From: an uncultured Oscillibacter sp.
Lineage (GTDB): Bacteria; Bacillota; Clostridia; Oscillospirales; Oscillospiraceae
Reading direction: 5' to 3'
DNA: 62,147 nt
Assembly: GCA_910589315.1 (NCBI GenBank)
Contig: CAJUTB010000015.1
Coordinates: forward strand, 1 to 62,147
Numbering within the stretch: position 1 is the stretch's first letter; every line of letters begins with the position of its first letter. Shown here piece after piece: positions 25,973-34,253 of the stretch. The notes under the pieces are model-generated. The model was not told the origin of the DNA. It ran no database searches and was given only the letters and a program-made list of their open reading frames with translations. The position numbers and the translations under genes are program-made.

Positions 25973-26001
25973 TTGACATTTGGGAGCGGGTGTATTATAC
26001 T
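25973..26001 (+). promoter_or_regulatory. strong sigma-A promoter of the T-box operon
   Basis: A consensus TTGACA (25973-25978) and TATACT (25996-26001) are separated by exactly 17 bases. It begins four bases after the sigE stop. Transcription should start near 26008, at the 5' end of the T-box leader. Confidence 0.85.
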
Positions 26002-26007
26002 GCTAAA

Positions 26008-26270
26008 GTATATTGGGAACTGCAAGGAAGGGAAGCAGTACCCGCCCGGCGGATGCGCAGAGAGGGAGCGGCAGGTGGAAGCTCTCGGGAAGCGGGCGGA
26101 GAAGTCGTCCCGGAGCGCTGGGCTGAATCAGGAGTAAGCCGCAGCGGTTGTCCCGCCGTTATCGGGGAAGGACGCGGAAGCGTCTGCGAGAGCGCGCCTT
26201 TTTGGGCGCGAATTCAGGTGGTACCACGGATTGTTGTCCGCCCTGAGCCGGAAGGCTTGGGGCGTTTTTG
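26008..26270 (+). promoter_or_regulatory. T-box leader, valine specifier
   Basis: A tRNA-sensing riboswitch. Stem I holds an AGAGAG-containing arm and GGTGGAAG (26065-26100 region). CCCGCCC pairs with GGGCGG, directly followed by GAA and then GTC at 26104-26106, which sits where the specifier codon lies in known T-boxes; GTC is valine. The conserved antiterminator box is AATTCAGGTGGTACCACGG (26211-26229), where uncharged tRNA 3' end would pair. The competing terminator is CGCCC...GGGCG (26240-26264) followed by five T. Low charged tRNA-Val should allow read-through into the two YcxB-like genes and valS. The specifier was placed by hand alignment. Confidence 0.88.
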
Positions 26271-26308
26271 TTTTGCGGTGGAGAACGATTTTGACAGGAG
26301 GCGGAGCC

Positions 26309-26845
26309 ATGTTTGAAAACACCACAAAATATGACCAGGCGACGCTGTATGCGTTCACAGATGTATACAGCCGGACCGTCCGCCGGACGCGTTACCGGCT
26401 GCACCGGGCGGTTCTGCTGATTGCCGGCGGAATTTGCACGGTTGAGGGCCTGTTCCTGCTTTTGGTCTGGCGGCCTCGGGATTTCAGCTCCATGGTTCTT
26501 TTGGGCGTGGTCCTGGTGGTTGGACCGTGCGGCGTTTTCAAGGGTCTGTTTCTGCGGCGTTTTATGGCCCGGCGGACGCGGAAAAATATGCTGCACGTGG
26601 GCGAATGTCATTACGTGTTCACAGAGGATGGTTTTCAGGCGGAACAGCCCGGCGTTTCCTCAACCTACCGTTACGACCGGATTTACAGAGCCTGTGAGGC
26701 CCCCGGCTACTTCGTGTTGTTTCTGGATAAGGAACACGGCACCGTGGTGGACATGGGCGGTTTCACCCAGGGAACGGCGGACGGATTCCGGGCGTTTTTG
26801 GAGGAAAAGACCGGAAAACCGGTAGAATATGTGAGTTTGAAGTAG
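26309..26845 (+). CDS. YcxB-like membrane protein, first of a pair
   Basis: 178 aa. Two hydrophobic segments lie at about 35-55 (AVLLIAGGICTVEGLFLLLV) and 60-85. They are followed by a soluble tail with YVFTEDGFQAEQPG, a YRYDRIYRACEAPGYFVLFLD segment and DMGGFTQGTADGFRAFL. This is the layout of YcxB-like (PF14317) membrane proteins, whose function is unknown. GGAGGCGGAG precedes the ATG. It is the first gene behind the valine T-box, only about 40 bases after the attenuator. Nothing in it suggests a role in valine metabolism or tRNA charging. Confidence 0.7.
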   Translation: MFENTTKYDQATLYAFTDVYSRTVRRTRYRLHRAVLLIAGGICTVEGLFLLLVWRPRDFSSMVLLGVVLVVGPCGVFKGLFLRRFMARRTRKNMLHVGECHYVFTEDGFQAEQPGVSSTYRYDRIYRACEAPGYFVLFLDKEHGTVVDMGGFTQGTADGFRAFLEEKTGKPVEYVSLK

Positions 26846-26858
26846 AAGGGAGGAACGT

Positions 26859-27491
26859 ATGGAAGCGGAAAAGGAATTTGAAATCCAGATGGACTATACC
26901 ATAGAGGATTTTTATGCGTACTGGAAAGGGTTCGGCCAGAAAAAGGCAGGAAAGGCCGCGCCGAAGGCCATGAACCGGCAGGAAGCCTTTCGGGGCAGTC
27001 TTTCCTGTGTTCTCCTGGGGGCGGCCTTGGTTGTGGGAGAACTTTGGCTGAAATGGACGCTTGGCATTACGGTAGGCGGTCATTGGTTTTGGTTTCTGGG
27101 CGGAATTCTGTTTCTGGCCGGGGGCTGGACGGCGTACCGGAACCGCGGGAAGGAGGACCGTCCCGCCTATCCTTACTGGGTGAAATCGGCTTATAAAAAA
27201 TACCGGAAACTGGAAGAACGGGATTTGTTCTGCTTCAGTGCCAAGGGCTTTGAGGCATACGGCCCCGGCGTGGACCACCACTTTGCGTTCTCCGCCATTC
27301 AAACCCTCTGGGCGGACGAGGATCATTTTTATGTAGACATGGGAAAGAATACCATTTATATGCTCCCGCACCATAATTTTACGATGGGCGACCCGGCGGA
27401 GTTTCCAGCGTTTTGGATTGCCCAGACCGGGCGTCCGGTTCTGCCGGTCAGCCCCGACCGGACCGGATTGGATTCCGTCATTCAGAATTGA
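26859..27491 (+). CDS. YcxB-like membrane protein, second of a pair
   Basis: 210 aa. Similar plan to its neighbour: a cytoplasmic N-terminus ending in a basic stretch, two membrane segments at about 47-65 (CVLLGAALVVGELWLKW) and 70-90 (HWFWFLGGILFLAGGW), then a tail with DLFCFSAKGFEAYGPGVDHHFAFSAIQTLWADEDHFYVDMGK. The tail corresponds to the YcxB-like domain of the preceding gene, so the two probably arose by duplication with strong divergence. GGGAGGAACGT precedes the ATG, 13 bases after the previous stop. The next gene, 39 bases on, is valS. Confidence 0.7.
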   Translation: MEAEKEFEIQMDYTIEDFYAYWKGFGQKKAGKAAPKAMNRQEAFRGSLSCVLLGAALVVGELWLKWTLGITVGGHWFWFLGGILFLAGGWTAYRNRGKEDRPAYPYWVKSAYKKYRKLEERDLFCFSAKGFEAYGPGVDHHFAFSAIQTLWADEDHFYVDMGKNTIYMLPHHNFTMGDPAEFPAFWIAQTGRPVLPVSPDRTGLDSVIQN

Positions 27492-27530
27492 TATTCCCAT
27501 TATTTCATTTGTCAGATAGGAGAATTGAGC

Positions 27531-30182
27531 ATGAATCGAGAGTTACCAAAGGTGTACGAACCCCAGCAGGTGGAGGGCCGTATCTACGAGCTGTGGGAAA
27601 AAGGCGGCTGTTTCCAAAGCAAGCCGGACCCGGAGAAGAAACCCTTTTCCATCGTCATGCCCCCGCCGAACGTTACCGGACAGCTTCATATGGGCCACGC
27701 CCTGGACTGTACCCTGCAAGACATCGTGACCCGCTTCAAGCGGATGCAGGGCTATGAGTCGCTGTGGCTCCCCGGCGTGGACCACGCGGGCATTGCGACG
27801 CAGATCAAGGTTGAAGAGGAGCTGCGGACGAAAGAGGGCCTGACCCGTTATGACCTGGGCCGGGAAAAATTCCTCCAGCGGGTTTGGAAGTGGAAAGAGG
27901 CATACGGCGGGCGCATTGTGGCCCAGCAGAAAAAAATGGGCGTTTCCTGCGACTGGACCCGTTCCCGTTTTACCATGGACGAGGGCTGTTCCAAAGCGGT
28001 CCGGGAGACCTTCTGCGAGCTGTACGACAAGGGCCTGATCTACAAGGGCAGCCGGATTATCAACTGGTGCCCCCATTGCATCACGGCGTTATCCGACGCG
28101 GAGGTTGAGTATCAGGACAAGCCCGGCCACCTCTGGTATGTGCGTTATCCTTTGACGGACGGTTCCGGCGATCTGGTAGTAGCCACCACCCGTCCGGAGA
28201 CCATGATGGGCGATACCGGCGTAGCGGTGAACCCGGAGGATGAGCGGTTCAAGCATCTTGTCGGCAAGACCTGCATTCTGCCAATTATGAACCGGGAAAT
28301 TCCCATTGTGGCTGACGATTATGTGGAACTCGGCTTCGGCACGGGCGCGGTGAAAATGACCCCCGCCCACGACCCCAACGACTTCGAGGTTGGACAGCGG
28401 CATCATCTGGAAATCATCCGCTGTATCGGGGATGACGGTGTGATCAACGAAAACGGCGGGCCGTACAACGGCATGGACCGTTATGCCTGCCGCAGGCAGA
28501 TTGTAAAGGATTTGGAGGAGCAAGGCTATCTGGTGAAAACGGAGCCTTACAGCCACAACGTCGGCACCTGTTACCGCTGCCATAACGACGTGGAGCCGCT
28601 GATTTCCGCCCAGTGGTTTGTAAAGATGGAGCCCCTTGCGAAAGAGGCCCTTCGCGTGGTGCGGGAGGGGGAGGTCAAATTTGTCCCCGACCGTTTCTCC
28701 AAGACGTATATCAACTGGATGGAAAACGTCCATGACTGGTGCATTTCCCGGCAGCTCTGGTGGGGCCACCAGATTCCCGCATGGTACTGTGGAGACTGCG
28801 GACACATCAACGTCAGCCGGGAGGACCCGGAGAAGTGCGAAACGTGCGGCAGCACAAACCTCACGCGGGACCCGGATGTTTTGGATACCTGGTTCAGTTC
28901 GGCGTTGTGGCCGTTTTCCACCCTGGGCTGGCCGGAAAAGACCGCCGATTTGGATTATTACTACCCCACGTCGGTCATGATTACCGGCTACGATATCATT
29001 TTCTTCTGGGTAGCCCGTATGATTTTCTCCGGCTGCGAGCAGATGAAGAAGATTCCCTTCCGCACGGTTCTGATCCATGGTCTTGTCCGGGATGACAAGG
29101 GCCGCAAGATGTCGAAGTCCCTGGGCAACGGCATCGACCCCCTGGAAATGGCCGAAAAATACGGCGCGGACGCTCTGCGCTTCAATCTGATCACCGGCAA
29201 CAGCCCCGGAAACGATATGCGTTTCTACGCAGAAAAATGCGAGGCGATGCGGAACTTCGCCAATAAGATCTGGAACGCCAGCCGGTTTGTGATGATGAAT
29301 CTTACCATTGACGAATACGCGCTCCCGGAGGCGGACCAGCTGGAACGAGAGGACAAGTGGGTGTTGTCCAAGCTGAATACGCTGGTGAAGGAGGTCACGG
29401 AGAACCTCGACAGCTATGAAATCGGCGTAGCCAGCGCGAAGGTCTACGACTTCCTTTGGGACACCTATTGCGACTGGTATATTGAGCTGACCAAGACCCG
29501 TCTGAACGGCGGCGACGAGGGGAAAAAGATTGCGGCGCAGAATGTGCTGTGCCATGTTCTGGTGGAGCTTTTGAAGCTGCTGCATCCGTTCATGCCGTTC
29601 ATCACGGAGGAAATTTTCCAGGCCCTGCCGAAGAAGGCGGGCGGGGAAAAGGAGGCGTTCCTGATGTGCGCCCCGTGGCCGGAGTATCAGGAGGCCCGCC
29701 GGTTCCCGGAGGAAGAAGCGGCCATGGAAGCGGTGATGGACACGATCAAGGCCGTCCGCGCCCGCCGTGCGGAAATGAACGTCCCCCCCAGCCGCAAGGC
29801 CGAAATGCTGATTGTGACGGCCACGCCGGAGATTTACGCCCAGGGCCTGCACTTCATCCAGCGTCTGGCGTACGCGTCGGAGGTGACGTTTGCGGACGCG
29901 GCCCCGGCGGACGCCGGCGGACAGGTGACGGCGGTCACGTCCCGCGCCACGGCGTATATGCCCATGGCGGAGCTGGTGGACCTGGAAGCGGAGCGCGCCC
30001 GGATAGCCAAGGAGAAGGAGAAGGCCGAAAACGGACTGCGCCTTGTGGAACAGAAGCTGAACAATGAAAAATTCGTTTCCAAGGCTCCGGAAGCCGTGGT
30101 CAACGCCGAGAAGGAAAAGGCTGCGAAATATCGGGAGCTGATCGCCAAGCTGGAAGAATCCGCTAAGGCGTTGGGGAACTGA
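27531..30182 (+). CDS. valS: valyl-tRNA synthetase
   Basis: 883 aa class Ia synthetase that charges tRNA-Val. The HIGH motif is in PPNVTGQLHMGHALD near 43-57, the editing domain has TTRPETMMGDTGVAVNPED, KMSKS reads GRKMSKSLGNGIDP near 525, and the C-terminus is a coiled coil (EAERARIAKEKEKAENGLRLVEQKL) typical of ValRS. A Cys-x2-Cys pair of knuckles (CGDCGHINVS, CETCGSTN) near 420-440 is a zinc ribbon found in many such enzymes. ATG 27531 follows TAGGAG; TTG 27525 is less likely. Regulation by the valine T-box 1.2 kb upstream is inferred. Confidence 0.96.
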   Translation: MNRELPKVYEPQQVEGRIYELWEKGGCFQSKPDPEKKPFSIVMPPPNVTGQLHMGHALDCTLQDIVTRFKRMQGYESLWLPGVDHAGIATQIKVEEELRTKEGLTRYDLGREKFLQRVWKWKEAYGGRIVAQQKKMGVSCDWTRSRFTMDEGCSKAVRETFCELYDKGLIYKGSRIINWCPHCITALSDAEVEYQDKPGHLWYVRYPLTDGSGDLVVATTRPETMMGDTGVAVNPEDERFKHLVGKTCILPIMNREIPIVADDYVELGFGTGAVKMTPAHDPNDFEVGQRHHLEIIRCIGDDGVINENGGPYNGMDRYACRRQIVKDLEEQGYLVKTEPYSHNVGTCYRCHNDVEPLISAQWFVKMEPLAKEALRVVREGEVKFVPDRFSKTYINWMENVHDWCISRQLWWGHQIPAWYCGDCGHINVSREDPEKCETCGSTNLTRDPDVLDTWFSSALWPFSTLGWPEKTADLDYYYPTSVMITGYDIIFFWVARMIFSGCEQMKKIPFRTVLIHGLVRDDKGRKMSKSLGNGIDPLEMAEKYGADALRFNLITGNSPGNDMRFYAEKCEAMRNFANKIWNASRFVMMNLTIDEYALPEADQLEREDKWVLSKLNTLVKEVTENLDSYEIGVASAKVYDFLWDTYCDWYIELTKTRLNGGDEGKKIAAQNVLCHVLVELLKLLHPFMPFITEEIFQALPKKAGGEKEAFLMCAPWPEYQEARRFPEEEAAMEAVMDTIKAVRARRAEMNVPPSRKAEMLIVTATPEIYAQGLHFIQRLAYASEVTFADAAPADAGGQVTAVTSRATAYMPMAELVDLEAERARIAKEKEKAENGLRLVEQKLNNEKFVSKAPEAVVNAEKEKAAKYRELIAKLEESAKALGN

Positions 30183-30196
30183 AGGGCAGCGGACGG

Positions 30197-30238
30197 AAAA
30201 ACCCCGCCTGGACAACGGTTCAGGCGGGGTTTTCTTTT
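30197..30238 (+). terminator. intrinsic terminator after valS
   Basis: AAAACCCCGCCTG pairs with CAGGCGGGGTTTT (30221-30233) around a ten-base loop, followed by CTTTT. A strong GC stem with T-run; A-rich on the other side, so it may work in both directions. Confidence 0.9.
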
Positions 30239-30266
30239 GGCAGGAGAGAGGGAGAAGGCATCTGAC

Positions 30267-30296
30267 TTGAAATTTACAGTGTCAGCGGTGTATAAT
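30267..30296 (+). promoter_or_regulatory. sigma-A promoter of the Vat-like gene
   Basis: TTGAAA (30267-30272), 18 bases, TATAAT (30291-30296). The leader of about 80 bases contains no obvious attenuator. The gene downstream is therefore an independent transcription unit. Confidence 0.65.
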
Positions 30297-30381
30297 GACA
30301 GGAACGAAGGGAGTGGGATGCCTTGAAGCGATGCAGTGTGAACGCTGGAACGGTCGAAAAATAACAAAGGAGGAGCGTTCG

Positions 30382-31017
30382 ATGACAGTTCCAGAGAAAA
30401 AGATATATCCCCGCACCGGAGATTTTCAAACGGTGTACCTCAAGGCAGTGATTACCAACCCGAATATTCAGGTTGGAGATTACACTATGTATAACGATTT
30501 TGTTCAAGATCCCACGCAGTTTGAGCGAAATAACGTACTCTATCATTATCCGATAAACCGCGACCGGCTGATAATCGGCAAGTTTTGTTCGCTCGCCTGC
30601 GGCGTACGGTTTCTGTTCAACAGTGCGAATCATACCTTGCAGTCTCTTTCCACCTACCCGTTTCCGCTGTTTTATGAGGAGTGGGGCCTGGACTGCCGGA
30701 ATGTAACGGCGTCCTGGGACAACAAAGGCGATATTGTAATTGGAAACGATGTATGGATTGGCTACGAGGCGGCGATACTGGCGGGCGTCACGATTGGCAG
30801 CGGAGCCATTATCGGCAGCCGTGCGGTGGTTACAAAGGATGTGCCGCCCTATACCATCGTGGGAGGGGTTCCGGCGCGGCCCATCCGAAAACGGTTTTCG
30901 GAGGAAAAGATCGCGGCCCTGCTTGCTCTGAAATGGTGGGATTGGCCGCGGGAGCGAATCGAAAAAAACATAGAAGCCATTCAAACCGGGCAATGGGACC
31001 GGCTTCTGGACGGCTGA
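30382..31017 (+). CDS. Vat/XAT-type hexapeptide acetyltransferase
   Basis: 211 aa, the length of streptogramin A acetyltransferases (Vat, about 210-220). LYHYPINRDRLIIGKFCSLACGV, FNSANHTLQSLSTYPFPLF with the catalytic His, GDIVIGNDVWIGYEAAILAGVTIGSGAIIGSRAVVTKDV and the tail LLALKWWDWPRERIEKN all follow the VatD pattern. The fold is a left-handed beta-helix trimer using acetyl-CoA. AAAGGAGGAG precedes ATG 30382. Distant family members are common in chromosomes and need not confer resistance; the natural substrate is unknown. Confidence 0.82.
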   Translation: MTVPEKKIYPRTGDFQTVYLKAVITNPNIQVGDYTMYNDFVQDPTQFERNNVLYHYPINRDRLIIGKFCSLACGVRFLFNSANHTLQSLSTYPFPLFYEEWGLDCRNVTASWDNKGDIVIGNDVWIGYEAAILAGVTIGSGAIIGSRAVVTKDVPPYTIVGGVPARPIRKRFSEEKIAALLALKWWDWPRERIEKNIEAIQTGQWDRLLDG

Positions 31018-31164
31018 ATCCGGCGGAAAATCCATGCATGGAACACAGCCTTGTATCATACCTGTAATTCCCCTGCTGCAAGCCTTTGACCGCTCAATAG
31101 GAAAATTTGGAGCATTTTGGTAAACATCTTTTGCCGGGAAACCGGAAAAAATAGCCAAATTCAC

Positions 31165-31193
31165 TTGCGCTGCGGTGCGTTTTCTGGTATAAT
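31165..31193 (+). promoter_or_regulatory. promoter of the structured leader and kamA-like gene
   Basis: TTGCGC (31165-31170), 17 bases, TATAAT (31188-31193) with an extended -10 (TGG before it). Transcription should start near 31200. The 147 bases between the preceding stop codon and this -35 show no gene or clear structure. Confidence 0.7.
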
Positions 31194-31199
31194 AAAGAC

Positions 31200-31350
31200 A
31201 AGCTGTATGTATTGGCAGGGCGAGCCGTCGAGAAACTCCGGCCCCAGCTGGGATTTTATGTAAGAAAATCCGGGAGGTTATTTCTAAAACATCAAAATCA
31301 TGCATATAAGCGTGTAAACCGGAAAACCAAGGCCGGTTTACGCGCTTTTC
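31200..31350 (+). ncRNA. structured leader RNA ending in a terminator-like hairpin
   Basis: About 150 bases with three pairings. AGCTG (31201-31205) pairs with CAGCT (31245-31249) enclosing GGGC-GAG...CTC-CG-GCCC. A hairpin GGATTTT/AAAATCC follows at 31250-31271. Last is a 15-bp stem at 31308-31347 with arm GTGTAAACCGG, followed by TTC. The last hairpin lies only about 35 bases before the KamA-like gene, so the RNA is either an attenuating leader or a free small RNA. It does not match any riboswitch class I can recall; family unknown. Confidence 0.55.
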
Positions 31351-31381
31351 ATATTACAAACATGAAAGGCAGGTGGCAGCT

Positions 31382-32491
31382 ATGAGCTGGCAGGACGAAT
31401 TGAGGAAGGGAATCCGGACGGCGGAACAGCTTGCGCCGTCGCTGGGCTGGACGCTGGAGGAAACGGCCCGCTATGGCGCGGTAATCGAGCGTTTTCCCAT
31501 GATGATTACGCCCTATTACCTCTCCCTGGTGGATGCCTCCGACCCGGACGACCCCATTGGCCGGATGTGCATTCCGTCCCTGAGCGAGTTTGACCCGGGC
31601 GGGTCTTTCGACACCAGCGGCGAGGCGTCTAACACGAAGATGGAAGGACTTCAGCACAAGTACCGTCAGACTGCGCTGCTGCTGTCAACGAATCAGTGCG
31701 CCATGTACTGCCGCCACTGCTTCCGGAAACGGATGGTGGGATTTTCGGAGGAGGAGCTTAACCAGCGGGTGGACGAGGCCGCGGAGTATGTCAGGGCCCA
31801 CCCGGAGATTTCCAACGTTCTGGTTTCCGGCGGCGATTCGTTTATGAATCCAAACCACATTCTGGAACGCTATTTGAGAGAACTGACCGCCATTGACCAC
31901 GTAGATTTCATCCGGTTCGGTTCTCGGATTCCCGTGACGCTGCCGGAGAGAATTTATGGCGACGCGGAATTTTTGGAGATGTTCGCAAAGTATGCCAAGA
32001 AAAAATCCCTGTACTTGGTAACGCAGTTCAACCACCCGCGGGAGCTGACAGAGGAGGCTGCCAGGGCCGTCCGGGCGATGATCGAGCGGGGCGTGCAGGT
32101 GCGGAATCAGACGGTTCTGCTCCGGGGCGTGAACGACAGCGGCGAGACCCTGGGCGCGTTGCTGTCCGGGCTGACGCGGATTGGCGCGTGTCCATATTAT
32201 ATCTTCCAGTGCCGCCCGGTGACGGGGGTACACGGACGCTTCCAGGTCCCGCTTTCGGAGGGTATCCGGATTGTGGACGCGGCGAAATCCCGTCAGAATG
32301 GCTTTGGAAAATCGGTGCGGTACGCCATGAGCCACCCGTTGGGGAAGATCGAAATTGTCTGCCAATTGGAAAACGGAGAAACGCTGTTCAAGTTCCACCA
32401 GAGCAAATACGACGCGGACAGCGCGCGTTCCTTCACCCGGAAACTTGGGCCGGAAGACACCTGGCTGGATGATGATTTGAATGGATTTTGA
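31382..32491 (+). CDS. KamA-family radical SAM aminomutase
   Basis: 369 aa. LSTNQCAMYCRHCFRKRMVG near 102-120 gives the radical SAM Cys-x3-Cys-x2-Cys cluster in the exact KamA form, VLVSGGDSFMN follows, and FRFGSRIPVTLPERI is a family block. The PLP lysine is probably in SHPLGKIEIV near 320, replacing the PGGGGK of clostridial lysine 2,3-aminomutase. The protein is also about 45 residues shorter. It could be a lysine or glutamate 2,3-aminomutase or a KamA-like protein of other specificity. GGTGG precedes ATG 31382; GTG 31373 is too close to it. A structured leader lies upstream. Confidence 0.85.
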   Translation: MSWQDELRKGIRTAEQLAPSLGWTLEETARYGAVIERFPMMITPYYLSLVDASDPDDPIGRMCIPSLSEFDPGGSFDTSGEASNTKMEGLQHKYRQTALLLSTNQCAMYCRHCFRKRMVGFSEEELNQRVDEAAEYVRAHPEISNVLVSGGDSFMNPNHILERYLRELTAIDHVDFIRFGSRIPVTLPERIYGDAEFLEMFAKYAKKKSLYLVTQFNHPRELTEEAARAVRAMIERGVQVRNQTVLLRGVNDSGETLGALLSGLTRIGACPYYIFQCRPVTGVHGRFQVPLSEGIRIVDAAKSRQNGFGKSVRYAMSHPLGKIEIVCQLENGETLFKFHQSKYDADSARSFTRKLGPEDTWLDDDLNGF

Positions 32492-32506
32492 GTTCTCATA
32501 AAAAAT

Positions 32507-32535
32507 GCCCTGTGCCTTCTGGCACAGGGCGTTTT
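32507..32535. terminator. bidirectional terminator between kamA-like gene and proC
   Basis: GCCCTGTGCC (32507-32516), loop TTCT, GGCACAGGGC (32521-32530), with A-run before and TTTT after. It serves both convergent genes. Confidence 0.9.
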
Positions 32536-32541
32536 CATTGT

Positions 32542-33378
32542 TCAGCCGAGAGCTTTGTTCTTTTCGTAAGCGGCGATGACGGCATTGATCACAGCGGCGC
32601 GGAACCCGTGTTCCTCCAGCGTCCGCACGCCCTGAATGGTGGAGCCGCCGGGAGAGCAGACGGCGTCCTTCAAAACGCCGGGGTGCCGTCTGGTTTCCAG
32701 AAAGAGTCTGGCGGAACCCGCCAGCATTTGCGCGGCAAATTCCAACGCCTGGGCGCGGGGCAGACCGCAGGCTACGCCGCCGTCGGCCAACGCCTCAAGG
32801 AAAAGGTCCGCGAAAGCCGGGCCGCAGCCTGCCACAGCGGAAGCGGCGTCCATCTGGGTTTCCGGAATTGCGGCGAAGCGGCCCGCGCCGGACATTGCGT
32901 CCAGAAAAACGGCTTCTTCATCCGCTGTAACGCCAGGGCCGCAGGTGTAAAGAACCATACCCTCTCCGATAGAGGCGGGGGTGTTGGGCATAATGCGGAG
33001 AACGGGATAATTACCGCCCGCCAGCTCCTGAATGCGGGAGATGGTCAGGCCAGCCGCCATGGAGACAAGGACGAACCGGTCCGAACGGGCCGCGAGAACC
33101 GGCGCGATTTCCGCCAGCAAGCCCGCCGTCATTTGGGGCTTGACGCCAAGGAAAATGTAACCGGCGGCCTCTGCAAGTTCCGCGTTTGTCTTTACAGAAC
33201 AGATACCGGCTTGATCCATCTCGTCAATCAGATTCCGGGCCTTTTCCGGCGTGCGGTTTGCGAGGTAAATGGATAGCGCGGGATGTGTTTTGCGGGATTG
33301 CGTAAGGTACGCGGCGCGGGCCAACGCGCCGCCCATGTTGCCGGTTCCGATAAAGCCGAAGCATAGTTCGTTGCTCAT
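32542..33378 (-). CDS. proC: pyrroline-5-carboxylate reductase
   Basis: 278 aa. GFIGTGNMGGALARA is the NAD(P)-binding start, followed by VKPQM and LRIMPNTPASIGEGMVLY. The C-terminal catalytic helix bundle has AVAGCGPAFADLFLEALADGGVACGLPR and VCSPGGSTIQGVRTLEEHGFR. It makes proline from pyrroline-5-carboxylate. AAAGGTG precedes the ATG. It is the last gene of the minus-strand proB-proA-DUF1963-proC unit, 17 bases after the DUF1963 gene. Confidence 0.95.
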   Translation of the reverse strand: MSNELCFGFIGTGNMGGALARAAYLTQSRKTHPALSIYLANRTPEKARNLIDEMDQAGICSVKTNAELAEAAGYIFLGVKPQMTAGLLAEIAPVLAARSDRFVLVSMAAGLTISRIQELAGGNYPVLRIMPNTPASIGEGMVLYTCGPGVTADEEAVFLDAMSGAGRFAAIPETQMDAASAVAGCGPAFADLFLEALADGGVACGLPRAQALEFAAQMLAGSARLFLETRRHPGVLKDAVCSPGGSTIQGVRTLEEHGFRAAVINAVIAAYEKNKALG

Positions 33379-33395
33379 TGCGTGTCACCTTTCTC

Positions 33396-34250
33396 TCAAC
33401 AGCATTGCAGGATCAGCCAAACCCGGTCAAAACGCCGGGCGGCGAGGTCCTCCTTGCGGATATAGAAATAAATACTGCCGCTGTCGCCAAAGTCCAGGGA
33501 GAAGTCCTCTGTCTGGACGCCGCTGTCCAGCTGAAACAGCAAACGCCAGCCGTCTAGGGACGTTTGCTCCGCCGCCAGCAGGTCCGCCTCGGGAATGTTC
33601 CAGCCGCCGCCCAGATAGTGCCCCCGGCTTACCAGCTCACATTGCATGGTCATGCTGGTTTGAATGATGTCTGGCCAGCCCAGGAGCTTGTGGGAGGGCG
33701 TGTTTTTTTCTCCCGACAGGGTGAAACGTACCGCTTCAAAAGCGTCCAGGTCTAATTCGCCTTCTGCTTTGCCCAGGGCCAGTGCAGCGTCATCGTAATC
33801 TGGATGGTCAGGCTCAGGTTTTCCATAGATGGGTAAAGGGGGAAGACGGCAGAAGCCGTCCAATTCCGCTGGAAATTCCGCCGGGCACAGGACCGTTTGA
33901 TCCGGGAACCAAAACACGCGGGAACAGCCGGTATCCTCCGGGCCGAACCCCCAGCGTTGCGAATACAGCTCATAGAAGAAGGACAAGACTCCCTCGTGGG
34001 GAAGAAGGCCATCCAAATCCAGCGGGGCCAAAGCGGCGCAGTCGAATTGGGCAAGGAAGCTCAGGGGGCGGGGTTTTACGGTGGTGTCGTCAAAGGTGTC
34101 CGTATCAAAAAACGGCCAGACGAAGCCCGGCGGCACGTCGGGACGCCCGCCGAAGCGTCCGATTTCTGCGTTGATTTCCCCGCCGATTTCCAGCCGGACT
34201 GCGTTCCGCGCCATCCCGCGGAGCAGAGATTTCAGGTCCGTTTCCTTCAC
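33396..34250 (-). CDS. DUF1963 (YwqG-like) protein
   Basis: 284 aa, GTG start three bases after proA. The DUF1963 pattern is visible: FGGRPDVPPGFVWP near 30, RPLSFLAQFDCAALAPLDLDGLLPHEGVLSFFYEL, then KLLGWPDIIQTSMTMQCELVSRG, WRLLFQLDSG and GDSGSIYFYIRKEDLAARRFD at the end. Such proteins are cytoplasmic and functionally uncharacterised. Placement between proA and proC, with tight spacing, means it is made with the proline enzymes; a direct role is not evident from sequence. Confidence 0.85.
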   Translation of the reverse strand: MKETDLKSLLRGMARNAVRLEIGGEINAEIGRFGGRPDVPPGFVWPFFDTDTFDDTTVKPRPLSFLAQFDCAALAPLDLDGLLPHEGVLSFFYELYSQRWGFGPEDTGCSRVFWFPDQTVLCPAEFPAELDGFCRLPPLPIYGKPEPDHPDYDDAALALGKAEGELDLDAFEAVRFTLSGEKNTPSHKLLGWPDIIQTSMTMQCELVSRGHYLGGGWNIPEADLLAAEQTSLDGWRLLFQLDSGVQTEDFSLDFGDSGSIYFYIRKEDLAARRFDRVWLILQCC

Positions 34251-34253
34251 CGT

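Noticed and set aside
28089..30215. Open frame of about 700 codons on the minus strand opposite valS
   Set aside because: It is antisense to a certain valS, has no ribosome binding site or family motifs, and is the usual by-product of GC-rich codon bias.
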